From positions 1 to 42,193 of the forward strand of contig JBAXRP010000010.1 of the NCBI GenBank assembly GCA_037131145.1: a stretch of DNA of 42,193 bases, written 5' to 3'. The position numbers and the translations under genes are program-made. Under the pieces are notes generated by a model. The model was not told the DNA's origin. It worked only from the letters and a program-made list of their open reading frames with translations, and did no database searches. This document shows, one piece after another, positions 9,035-16,182 of the stretch. The stretch comes from CAIVAT01 sp037131145 (GTDB taxonomy: Bacteria > Bacteroidota > Bacteroidia > Bacteroidales > FEN-979). How positions within the stretch are numbered: the stretch's first letter is position 1; each line of letters opens with the position of its first letter.

Positions 9035-11296
9035 ATGTTGTTGAATATTAAATCAATAGGAGATACTTACGCCAAACTTTCGCAAGGCGTTAATCATGCC
9101 CGCCGATTATTGAACAAACCCTTGACTCTCACGGAAAAGATTCTTTATGGGCATTTGTTTGATTCAAAACCGCCTGAAGCTCTCAGGCGAGGCGTTGATT
9201 ATGTCAATTTTCAGCCCGACAGGGTAGCTATGCAGGACGCAACCGCCCAGATGGCTTTGCTTCAGTTTATGACTGCCGGAAGGGAAACAACTGCTGTTCC
9301 CGCCACAGTACATTCCGATCATCTTATTCAGGCGCAGGTTGGCGTAAAGAGCGATCTTGCCAATGCTTTGACGCAGAATAAGGAGGTGTATGATTTTCTG
9401 AAAACGGTTTCAGCGAAGTATGGAATTGGTTTCTGGCAGCCAGGCGCGGGAATTATTCACCAGGTAATTTTCGAAAACTATGCCTTTCCAGGAGGAATGA
9501 TGATAGGAACCGACTCGCATACGCCAAATGCCGGAGGACTCGGCATGGTGGCAATAGGCGTTGGCGGCGCGGATGCTGTGGATGTGATGTCGGGAATGCC
9601 GCTCGAACTGAAGATGCCGAAAATACTGGGAATTGAACTAACAGGGCGACTTAACGGCTGGGCTTCGGCGAAAGACGTCATTCTGAAGTTGGCTGGTATT
9701 CTTACAGTGAAGGGCGGAACCGGGTTCATCGTTGAATATTTTGGCGAAGGCGCTTCATCGCTCTCATGCACCGGAAAAGGAACTATTTGCAACATGGGCG
9801 CTGAAATAGGCGCTACCTGTTCGGTTTTTCCTTATGATTCAAAGATGGAGGCTTACCTGCGGGCAACCGGAAGGAGCGAAGTGGCAGAAGTTGCAATACA
9901 ATTTGCCTCAGTCCTCACTCCCGACGATGATGTATGTAAAACCCCGGAACTTTACTACGATCAGGTTATCAGGCTTAACCTCTCGGAGGTCGAGCCCTAT
10001 ATCAATGGTCCATTTTCACCTGACATTGCTCACCCGATTTCGAAATTCAAAGCATTTATCAGAGAGAATAACTATCCTGAAATACTTGACGTCGGGCTTA
10101 TCGGTTCATGTACAAATTCATCCTATCAGGATATTTACCGCGCAGCTTCAATAGCTAGTCAGGCAAGTGAAAAGAAACTTACCGTTAGATCGGAGTTTGT
10201 GATTACGCCGGGCTCGGAGCAGATTCGCTTTACCTGTAAGCGTGACGGGCTCCTTGAAATATTCAATGAAATAGGCGGCGTGGTTATGGCAAATGCCTGC
10301 GGTCCCTGTATAGGCCAATGGACCAGAAAAATGGATGATCCGGATCGAAAGAACTCCATCCTCAACTCCTTTAACCGCAATTTTGCCAAACGCAACGATG
10401 GAAATGCCTCAACTCATAGCTTTATTGCATCTCCTGAAATTGTTACAGCCCTAACTCTCGCAGGCGTTCTTTCTTTCAACCCAATAACCGACTATCTGAT
10501 TAACGAATCTGGTAATCCTGTAAAACTTGATGAACCGGTTGATGTGGAACTTCCTGTAAACGGATTTGAAGTTAAAGACGCCGGTTATGTGTCGCCACCT
10601 GCAAATAGTTCGGAAATTAAAGTTCATATAAACCCGGCTTCGGATCGGTTGCAAGCGCTCGAACCATTTGACGCCTGGGACGGGAAGGATTGGACGGACA
10701 TGCGATTGCTTATAAAAGCCAAAGGAAAATGCACTACCGACCATATCTCCATGGCAGGTCCCTGGTTACGGTTTCGCGGGCATCTCGACAATATTTCAAA
10801 TAATCTTTTAATGGGGGCTGTCAACTTTTTCAATGGTAAAACCAATGCGGTGAAAAATCCGGATACCGGCGAATACAACGAAGTATCAAAGACTGCCCGT
10901 TATTTCAAAAGCAAAGGCATTCCGACAATTATCGTTGGCGATGAAAATTATGGAGAAGGTTCATCCCGCGAACATGCCGCCATGGAACCACGTCACCTCG
11001 GAGTAAGGCTGGTACTTGTAAAGTCGTTTGCCCGCATTCATGAAACCAACCTGAAGAAACAAGGTATGCTGGCAGTAACTTTTTCCAATCCGGCTGATTA
11101 CAATAGGATTCGAGAGGACGATATTTTCGATCTTAAAGGGCTTGATCAATTAGCGCCAGGGAAAACTTTGACGCTATTACTTCGTCATTCAGACGGAATA
11201 AATGAAGAAATTACGCTTAATCATAGTTACAGCGACCAACAGATTAAGTGGTTCAAAGCAGGAAGCGCGCTTAATTACATGAAAACTTTAAAATAG
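9035..11296 (+). CDS. acnA: Aconitate hydratase (mitochondrial type)
   Basis: 753 aa, the usual length for the mitochondrial-type aconitase found in Bacteroidota. It interconverts citrate and isocitrate through a [4Fe-4S] cluster. Cluster ligands are visible at GLIGSCTNSS (C359) and ANACGPCIGQW (C422, C425). Substrate-binding motifs include TDSHTPNAGG (159-168) and the swivelling-domain GEGSSREHAA (640-649). The start at 9035 gives a normal N-terminus. Citrate synthase follows after only 6 bp, so the two TCA-cycle steps are co-transcribed. No isocitrate dehydrogenase gene is present beside them. Confidence 0.96.
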   Translation: MLLNIKSIGDTYAKLSQGVNHARRLLNKPLTLTEKILYGHLFDSKPPEALRRGVDYVNFQPDRVAMQDATAQMALLQFMTAGRETTAVPATVHSDHLIQAQVGVKSDLANALTQNKEVYDFLKTVSAKYGIGFWQPGAGIIHQVIFENYAFPGGMMIGTDSHTPNAGGLGMVAIGVGGADAVDVMSGMPLELKMPKILGIELTGRLNGWASAKDVILKLAGILTVKGGTGFIVEYFGEGASSLSCTGKGTICNMGAEIGATCSVFPYDSKMEAYLRATGRSEVAEVAIQFASVLTPDDDVCKTPELYYDQVIRLNLSEVEPYINGPFSPDIAHPISKFKAFIRENNYPEILDVGLIGSCTNSSYQDIYRAASIASQASEKKLTVRSEFVITPGSEQIRFTCKRDGLLEIFNEIGGVVMANACGPCIGQWTRKMDDPDRKNSILNSFNRNFAKRNDGNASTHSFIASPEIVTALTLAGVLSFNPITDYLINESGNPVKLDEPVDVELPVNGFEVKDAGYVSPPANSSEIKVHINPASDRLQALEPFDAWDGKDWTDMRLLIKAKGKCTTDHISMAGPWLRFRGHLDNISNNLLMGAVNFFNGKTNAVKNPDTGEYNEVSKTARYFKSKGIPTIIVGDENYGEGSSREHAAMEPRHLGVRLVLVKSFARIHETNLKKQGMLAVTFSNPADYNRIREDDIFDLKGLDQLAPGKTLTLLLRHSDGINEEITLNHSYSDQQIKWFKAGSALNYMKTLK

Positions 11297-11302
11297 AGAA
11301 AT

Positions 11303-12649
11303 ATGATATTAGATAAATTTATGAAGGATCTTTCTGTTATGACAGAAGAATCATGTAAAATAGACGAGTCATTGTTCAAACAATTCGACGTCAAACGCGG
11401 ACTTCGCAATGCCGACCACACAGGAGTGCTGGTAGGTCTGACTCGTGTAGGCAGCGTTGTGGGTTATGAAAAGATTGACGGAAAACTTGAAGCTATTGAT
11501 GGAAAACTGATATATCGCGGCATTGATATCCGCGATATTGTTCATGGTTGCCAGGCTGCAAAACGTCCAGGATTTGACGAAACAGTATTTCTATTGCTGT
11601 TCGGCAGACTTCCCAAACACGAGGAACTGGTCAATTTCTCCACCGGGATGGCTGAACTACGGGCTTTGCCTGAAAATTTCAACCGCGACATGATCCTTAC
11701 CATGAAAGGGAAGGATATTATGAATATGCTTGCCCGTTCGATACTCGCATTATATACTCTGGATGAGAAAGCCGATGACACCTCCCTTGAAAATATTGTG
11801 AGGCAGTCCATCAGCCTGATTGCCAAATTACCTACAATCGCAGTTTATTCTTACCATTCCATGCGTCACCTTATTTATTATGATACGCTTACGGTTCGTT
11901 ATCCTGATAAACGCTTGAACACTGCCGAAAATTTCCTTTATATGCTCAAAGGCAGTGATTATACCGCGCTGGAAGCGGAATTACTTGACCTTTCGCTGGT
12001 TCTTCATGCTGAACACAGCGGCGGAAACAACTCCACCTTCACAACCCGTGTTGTGAGTTCAAGCGGCACCGATACATATTCGGCTATTGTGGCGGCTATC
12101 GGATCTCTTAAGGGTCCTCTGCATGGCGGCGCAAATCTTCAGGTAATTGAGATGATGGACAACATCAAAGCTAACGTAAAGAACTGGGCAAACGATGATG
12201 AAGTGGCTGAATATCTCCGGAAAATCACACGCAAGGAAGCTCATGACCATAGTGGAAAGATTTACGGCTTTGGACACGCCGTTTACACAGTTTCCGACCC
12301 AAGGGCGCTTTTGTTAAAGGAGAAAGCACGGTTACTTTCAAAGGAAAAGGGGCGAGAAGATGAAATGGCGCTTTACGAAGCCATTGAACGCATCGGTCCC
12401 GAAATTTTCTATGAATTCAAAGGAACCCAGGATAAGCTGATTTCACCAAATGTTGACTTCTATTCCGGCTTTGTTTATGATTGTTTGAAGATACCAAAAG
12501 AACTTTACACTCCGTTATTTGCCATTTCCCGCATCAGCGGATGGTGCGCCCATCGGCTTGAGGAGATGATAAGCGGACGCCGAATCATTCGCCCGGCATA
12601 TAAAACAGTGGAGCCTGCGAGGGGATATACCCCTCTGGAGGAAAGATAG
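11303..12649 (+). CDS. gltA: Citrate synthase
   Basis: 448 aa. It condenses acetyl-CoA and oxaloacetate, the entry step of the TCA cycle. Catalytic residues can be placed: H274 in GPLHGGAN, H325 in GFGHAVYTVSDPRA and D385 in NVDFYSG, together with H238 of LHAEHSGGNNS. The N-terminal GKLIYRGIDIRDI motif is typical of the family. Met at 11303 is used, but in-frame Met7 and Met13 are alternatives. It is second in a two-gene operon with aconitase and ends 21 bp before a long hairpin. 2-methylcitrate synthase activity cannot be excluded from sequence, but the aconitase partner favours citrate. Confidence 0.93.
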   Translation: MILDKFMKDLSVMTEESCKIDESLFKQFDVKRGLRNADHTGVLVGLTRVGSVVGYEKIDGKLEAIDGKLIYRGIDIRDIVHGCQAAKRPGFDETVFLLLFGRLPKHEELVNFSTGMAELRALPENFNRDMILTMKGKDIMNMLARSILALYTLDEKADDTSLENIVRQSISLIAKLPTIAVYSYHSMRHLIYYDTLTVRYPDKRLNTAENFLYMLKGSDYTALEAELLDLSLVLHAEHSGGNNSTFTTRVVSSSGTDTYSAIVAAIGSLKGPLHGGANLQVIEMMDNIKANVKNWANDDEVAEYLRKITRKEAHDHSGKIYGFGHAVYTVSDPRALLLKEKARLLSKEKGREDEMALYEAIERIGPEIFYEFKGTQDKLISPNVDFYSGFVYDCLKIPKELYTPLFAISRISGWCAHRLEEMISGRRIIRPAYKTVEPARGYTPLEER

Positions 12650-12670
12650 ACAAATAGGGAAAAATGAGAG

Positions 12671-12718
12671 AGACTCGATTTCCAAAGCCTTGCTTTCAAG
12701 GCTCTGGAAATCGAGTCT
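12671..12718. terminator. Long hairpin terminator between convergent genes
   Basis: Two 22-nt arms (12671-12692 and 12697-12718) pair with a single mismatch around a 4-nt loop CTTT. Reading leftward, the stem is followed by CTCTCATTTTTCCC, a short T-rich stretch; reading rightward the tail is weaker. It sits between gltA (+) and the C39 peptidase gene (-), so it probably terminates both. Confidence 0.8.
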
Positions 12719-12785
12719 TGCAATTTGGGACTTGGAATTTGTGATCAGAATGTGACAATTTAGTATTCGTGGTTTTTAATAACGA

Positions 12786-13433
12786 CTAAATCGCTTCAGC
12801 ATTTATATAAACCCGTTTCATCGTTCTGCCGAAAAGAAGCGCGTCGTACCACATATAATAAAAGCGCTGAGCATTAAACCAGGTAAGACCATCCTTGAAA
12901 TCATCGTGTCGGTCATAAGGATCTGCAAAAATGATTACGTCGTCAACGAGAGTTTCAGTATTTCGCGTGTCGTAGCCAACAACAAGAACCCAATGACCTC
13001 CCCAGTCGCTCCATTCGATCAAAGTCGGAATTTTTTTGTTGAGATTTTCCCTAAGCATTTCCAGGGTTCCTTGCTCATGCCATGTAGCGATAAAGCCATG
13101 GCTTTTTAGCCATGTAGTCATCTGTTCAGGGTTTGTGCCCGTTGAAGTACTTGTGCCCATCTCTTTGGCGATGGTCATTTCATCGCCGGTTTTTCCAAGA
13201 TAGTTCAGTAAAGACAATACCGCCGAAGGTCCACAAGTATATTCTGTAGTTTGCTGATATGATTTGACATTAAGAAGTACTTTCCCGGGCGAAGAAGTTC
13301 CCTGAACAGTTGTTACGTAGTATTTTCCTGATTCAGGTTTGACCTGAACAGGTTCGGAACTGTCGCTTTTCTGACATGCGAACAGTATCAGCATGAAGAA
13401 TAGCATCATTGGATTTGAAATAAGTGTTTTCAT
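12786..13433 (-). CDS. C39-like cysteine peptidase lipoprotein
   Basis: 215 aa. The N-terminus has a hydrophobic stretch ending in the lipobox-like LFAC, with C20 as the lipidated residue, so the protein should be membrane-anchored outside the cytoplasm. The body is a Peptidase_C39_2-type papain fold: catalytic C67 in TEYTCGPSAVLSLL, H147 in GGHWVLVVGYD and D171 in FADPYDR. No ABC-transporter domains are attached, unlike bacteriocin-processing C39 proteins. Its substrate is unknown. It stands alone, and its 5' flank carries one copy of an 11-bp direct repeat (13448-13458) that is seen again at 14963. Confidence 0.82.
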   Translation of the reverse strand: MKTLISNPMMLFFMLILFACQKSDSSEPVQVKPESGKYYVTTVQGTSSPGKVLLNVKSYQQTTEYTCGPSAVLSLLNYLGKTGDEMTIAKEMGTSTSTGTNPEQMTTWLKSHGFIATWHEQGTLEMLRENLNKKIPTLIEWSDWGGHWVLVVGYDTRNTETLVDDVIIFADPYDRHDDFKDGLTWFNAQRFYYMWYDALLFGRTMKRVYINAEAI

Positions 13434-13447
13434 TATTTTCAGGATAG

Positions 13448-13458
13448 ATTTGGTTAGC
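13448..13458 (+). repeat. 11-bp direct repeat, left copy
   Basis: ATTTGGTTAGC occurs here and again at 14963-14973. The two copies bracket the BRO-N pseudogene, the hairpin cluster and the HigBA genes (about 1.5 kb). This could be a target-site duplication or recombination remnant, or chance. Confidence 0.45.
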
Positions 13459-13619
13459 GTGTTATTATTAGACAGTTATAGCCAAGCGCCTTAGGACGCT
13501 CAAAGTTGCAAAGTTGCTGATTGCGGGACACTTTCCTGTCGAGCCGCACAAAAGTTGTTGCGGGCTGTAAACTTCCAATTCTGCACGGAAACTGCAATTG
13601 ATATATAGTTTTTGTTACC

Positions 13620-14012
13620 GCTAAGTTTATAAAGTTCTCTTGTTCGCTGTGTAGCCAATTCGGGGTTTTCAATTTCATCCAATCTGTCTTAACCCACTTG
13701 AGCTAACCAGAGTTTAAACGGTTTTGCTTTCGGTGAAGGGATGGATTGTATAATACGCAAAAGTCATTTAGCGCCGGCACAATTCAGCTTTTGTTTCCCA
13801 CCAAAAGTGTCGACGGAAAGGTGGGTGACAAATTGTCCCCACCCTTTAAAAAGTTCCTCGTCACGCTTACGCATTTTCTTGATGTAATCGCTCGGGTTGG
13901 GTGTGTCAGTCAATACCTGTATAACATCTGCTACAACGAAATACCATTTTTCGTCGGTTCCATTCCAAACCGTTCTGATCTGTTTGCTCTCAAATAATTT
14001 AATATTGCTCAT
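13620..14012 (-). pseudogene. Broken BRO-N (phage antirepressor / DinD-like) gene
   Basis: Reading leftward from ATG 14012, the frame gives SNIKLFESKQIRTVWN, then KWYFVVADVIQVLTDT and GGKQKLNCA, a typical BRO-N domain. It then hits TGA at 13764-13766. The same frame continues with family-like sequence IIQSIPSPKAKPFKLW, meets a second stop (TAA at 13689-13691, where the family usually has Tyr), and continues with DEIENPELATQRTRELYK. Similarity ends near 13620, so the C-terminal half is lost. Two in-frame nonsense codons plus a truncation mark a dead gene. BRO-N proteins are usual in phages and mobile islands of Bacteroidota. Region 13434-13619 downstream holds no gene. Confidence 0.85.
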
Positions 14013-14094
14013 TTTTCTTTTATTTCTTGTTCCGTCATTTTTTTTTGTATCGTTTTTCGTTGAAATGTTTTTAGGGTTGACCCTTAACATGCCG

Positions 14095-14231
14095 CATAAC
14101 GTTCGGCTGGTTGCCGTCAGTGCGGGAATTACTTGTTGCTGCTTTTCTTGTCCACGGACGCCAGCCGGTCGGGGAGAGGCTGGCGTTCGTGGATCACCTG
14201 CATTGCGATAACCGGTTTCGTTACCGGCAGG
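14095..14231. other. Cluster of strong hairpins between higA and the BRO-N pseudogene
   Basis: Two strong inverted repeats lie in tandem. Arms 14152-14166 and 14178-14192 pair over 15 bp with one mismatch around an 11-nt loop. Next, CCTGC at 14197 pairs with GCAGG at 14227, enclosing CCGGT/ACCGG. A weaker one (CCGCA...TGCGG) begins at 14095. There is no coding potential. It may terminate hig transcription, or be a remnant of a recombination or mobile-element end. Confidence 0.6.
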
Positions 14232-14243
14232 TTTTATTTCCCA

Positions 14244-14570
14244 TCATGCAAGAGTAACAGTTTGATTTAGTAGCTCAACATTAAAATTAATCTTTGCATT
14301 TAAAGCTTTAAAGACTTTGATAATCGTCTCAAATCGTGCATCAGTTAAGCTATTTTCGAGTTTTGAAATCTGAGCTCTTTTGACTCCTACCAAAATTCCA
14401 AGTTCTTCTTGAGTCAAATTACGTTCTTTGCGCGCTTCTCTTATAGCTTCACCAATTAAGTCAAGTCGTAACTCATTTTCAAATTTCTCTCGTTTTGGAG
14501 TTCCACGTTTTCCAATATGCTTATCGGTAATTTCTTCGAGGCTGTATGTCTTTAATATTTTGTTTTTCAT
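14244..14570 (-). CDS. higA: HigA-like antitoxin (XRE helix-turn-helix)
   Basis: 108 aa. Residues ~39-92 are a clear XRE/Cro-type helix-turn-helix: IGEAIREARKERNLTQEELG followed by VKRAQISKLEN. The ~38-residue N-terminal extension is characteristic of HigA-type antitoxins encoded after the toxin. The start codon overlaps the toxin stop by 4 bp, giving the reverse toxin-antitoxin order typical of HigBA. It should bind and neutralise HigB and repress the shared promoter. Confidence 0.85.
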   Translation of the reverse strand: MKNKILKTYSLEEITDKHIGKRGTPKREKFENELRLDLIGEAIREARKERNLTQEELGILVGVKRAQISKLENSLTDARFETIIKVFKALNAKINFNVELLNQTVTLA

Positions 14571-14914
14571 TGTTTCCGTGTTTTTTGGTTAAAATAAAGT
14601 TTTCTAATTCTTTCAGCCTTATCAATATCACTTTGAGGAGTTTTATCAGTTTTTTTTCTAATACCATGAGTAGATATTACTACAGTATCAGACCTTTCCG
14701 TTTTATCCCAGAATGCTAATAGTCTGTAATATGTTTTGGTGTATAATGTTCTGAATTCCCAGATTTCTCCATTAAGTTTCTCGAATAGTTCTTTATCATT
14801 GGAAAATTTTGCTTTATTTAAATTGTAAATTATTTTGTCCCTTGTTTTTTCGTCAAGACTATCAATAAATTCTGAAGCTTCTTTCAAAAAATCAATTCGA
14901 AATTTTTCTTTCAT
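14567..14914 (-). CDS. higB: HigB / RelE-superfamily toxin (Gp49-like)
   Basis: 115 aa from the ATG at 14914. A longer frame starts at a TTG (14932), but that codon lies inside the -7 promoter element, so the ATG is preferred. The pattern FEKLNGEIWEFRTLYTKTYY-R-LLAFW, followed by a Lys-rich STHGIRKKTDKTP segment, is characteristic of Gp49/HigB-type mRNA interferases, which cleave mRNA at the ribosome. It is translationally coupled to higA. Both genes look intact, so the module may be functional in stabilising this accessory patch. Confidence 0.85.
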   Translation of the reverse strand: MKEKFRIDFLKEASEFIDSLDEKTRDKIIYNLNKAKFSNDKELFEKLNGEIWEFRTLYTKTYYRLLAFWDKTERSDTVVISTHGIRKKTDKTPQSDIDKAERIRKLYFNQKTRKQ

Positions 14915-14929
14915 TGGATAACGTTTGTG

Positions 14930-14961
14930 CAAAGATAAATGTTTCTTTATTAGGAAACAAA
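14930..14961 (-). promoter_or_regulatory. Promoter of higBA (Bacteroidota type)
   Basis: On the minus strand TTTG (14961-14958) is followed after 20 bp by TATCTTTG (14937-14930), matching the -33 TTG / -7 TAnnTTTG consensus of Bacteroidota. It places transcription start only ~10 nt before the higB ATG at 14914. Confidence 0.65.
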
Positions 14962-14962
14962 T

Positions 14963-14973
14963 ATTTGGTTAGC
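14963..14973 (+). repeat. 11-bp direct repeat, right copy
   Basis: A second copy of ATTTGGTTAGC. An inverted partial copy (GCTAACATCCAAA, 14991-15003) lies 17 bp further right, so this edge also forms an imperfect hairpin with a 3-nt bulge. Confidence 0.45.
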
Positions 14974-15047
14974 AATTTCCAAAACTTGCCGCTAACATCC
15001 AAATAAACTGATATTCGCAGATAATTCAATTCAACTGCAAAACTACT

Positions 15048-16001
15048 TTATTCAAATGGATGTTCATTTTCAAAATCAGGCTGATAAAATTCGCTGCTTT
15101 CAAATTCCTGAATCCAGCCATTGTACATTCCCAGAACCTCCATTTCCTCAACAATCTGCTGATATTCTTCCCTGTTGACAGACCGATTGAGCAAAGGATG
15201 GTTTTTGACCTTTTTGGTCGGATAATATTGAGACATCAGCGATACATGGATGCGCGGCGACATCTCTCCGGCAATGAATCGTAATACCTTCAGGCTGTTC
15301 TCAACATTGCCCGGTAATACGAGGTGTCGTACAATGATCCCCGACTTTGCATTACCATCATCGTCAAGATGCAGAGCCGAACCCTTCTGGCGGTACATCT
15401 CCTTCAACGCTTTTGTTGCAACATCGGGATAATCGCGGGCATCAGAAAATTCGTAGGCAAGCCCAGGTTCCATGTACTTAAGATCGGGCAGGTAAACGTC
15501 AATCATACCTTCAAGTGTGCGCAATGTCTCCGGCTTGTCGTAGCCATTGCTGTTAAAAATCCATACCGGTTTATATCCCAGCGACTCCACTTTGGTTATT
15601 ATAATTTTAATATTAGGGATAAAATGCGAGGGCGAAACAAATCCTACATGAGTAATTCCGGCTTCAAGGATGGTTGTTATCTTACCGATTATTTGTGAAA
15701 GTTCCATCTGATAACCTTTGCGGCTGATCCGGTTATCGCTGATTTGGTGATTCTGGCAATAGAGGCACTGTAAGTTGCAGTTGGTGAAAAAAATGTTGCA
15801 GATTCCATGTTTTCCGCTGATTACAGGCTCTTCGCCATGATGAATACATATAGATGCGATATTAAATGAAGAGTCGCTTTTGCAATATCCGGTCTTCATT
15901 GTCAGCCGGTTTACATGGCAGTTCCTGGGGCATTGCGAACAATCTTCAAGTTCTTTTAGTATGCCGGTGAAGGAGGAAAATTCTGGTTTATCATCAGTCA
16001 T
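15048..16001 (-). CDS. Radical SAM protein, PflX-like (COG1313 type)
   Basis: 317 aa. The radical SAM motif is NCNLQCLYCQN (C75, C79, C82), which binds the S-adenosylmethionine-cleaving [4Fe-4S] cluster. The preceding HHGEEPVISGKHG and following NHQIS segments fit the PflX branch related to pyruvate formate-lyase activases. A second conserved Cys group sits at the N-terminus (C21, C24, C28, C40), which may bind another cluster or zinc. No glycyl-radical enzyme is encoded nearby, so the target is unknown. It stands alone on the minus strand, and the 115 bp downstream separate it from the HigBA patch. Confidence 0.85.
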   Translation of the reverse strand: MTDDKPEFSSFTGILKELEDCSQCPRNCHVNRLTMKTGYCKSDSSFNIASICIHHGEEPVISGKHGICNIFFTNCNLQCLYCQNHQISDNRISRKGYQMELSQIIGKITTILEAGITHVGFVSPSHFIPNIKIIITKVESLGYKPVWIFNSNGYDKPETLRTLEGMIDVYLPDLKYMEPGLAYEFSDARDYPDVATKALKEMYRQKGSALHLDDDGNAKSGIIVRHLVLPGNVENSLKVLRFIAGEMSPRIHVSLMSQYYPTKKVKNHPLLNRSVNREEYQQIVEEMEVLGMYNGWIQEFESSEFYQPDFENEHPFE

Positions 16002-16182
16002 TGATAAAAAAATGTTGAATTGTGTCGCATCTCTCTAATATTTATGAACTTTGCCGCACCGGTAATCCCAATCAGACAATTTAAACAAACCAAACGCTGA
16101 GAACGCTAAGTTATAATCAGGCGCAAAAGATACATTTTACAAAAATACAACTTGAACTATTCGGGTTAACAAATTTATAAGT

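Noticed and set aside
13454..13682. Two small minus-strand frames as separate genes
   Set aside because: The start of one (DEIENPELATQRTRELYK) is the continuation of the BRO-N pseudogene; the rest has no similarity.
14095..15003. Integron attC sites around higBA
   Set aside because: The hairpins and GTTAGC/GCTAAC pairs are in the wrong order for the RYYYAAC...GTTRRRY consensus and no integrase is visible.
15048..16001. Radical SAM member of the AmmeMemoRadiSam system
   Set aside because: The sequence around the cluster motif (HHGEEPVISGKHG) fits PflX/COG1313 and lacks the EKKPLFHF-like segment of the AmmeMemoRadiSam enzyme; it is also ~7.5 kb from the Memo-AMMECR1 gene.
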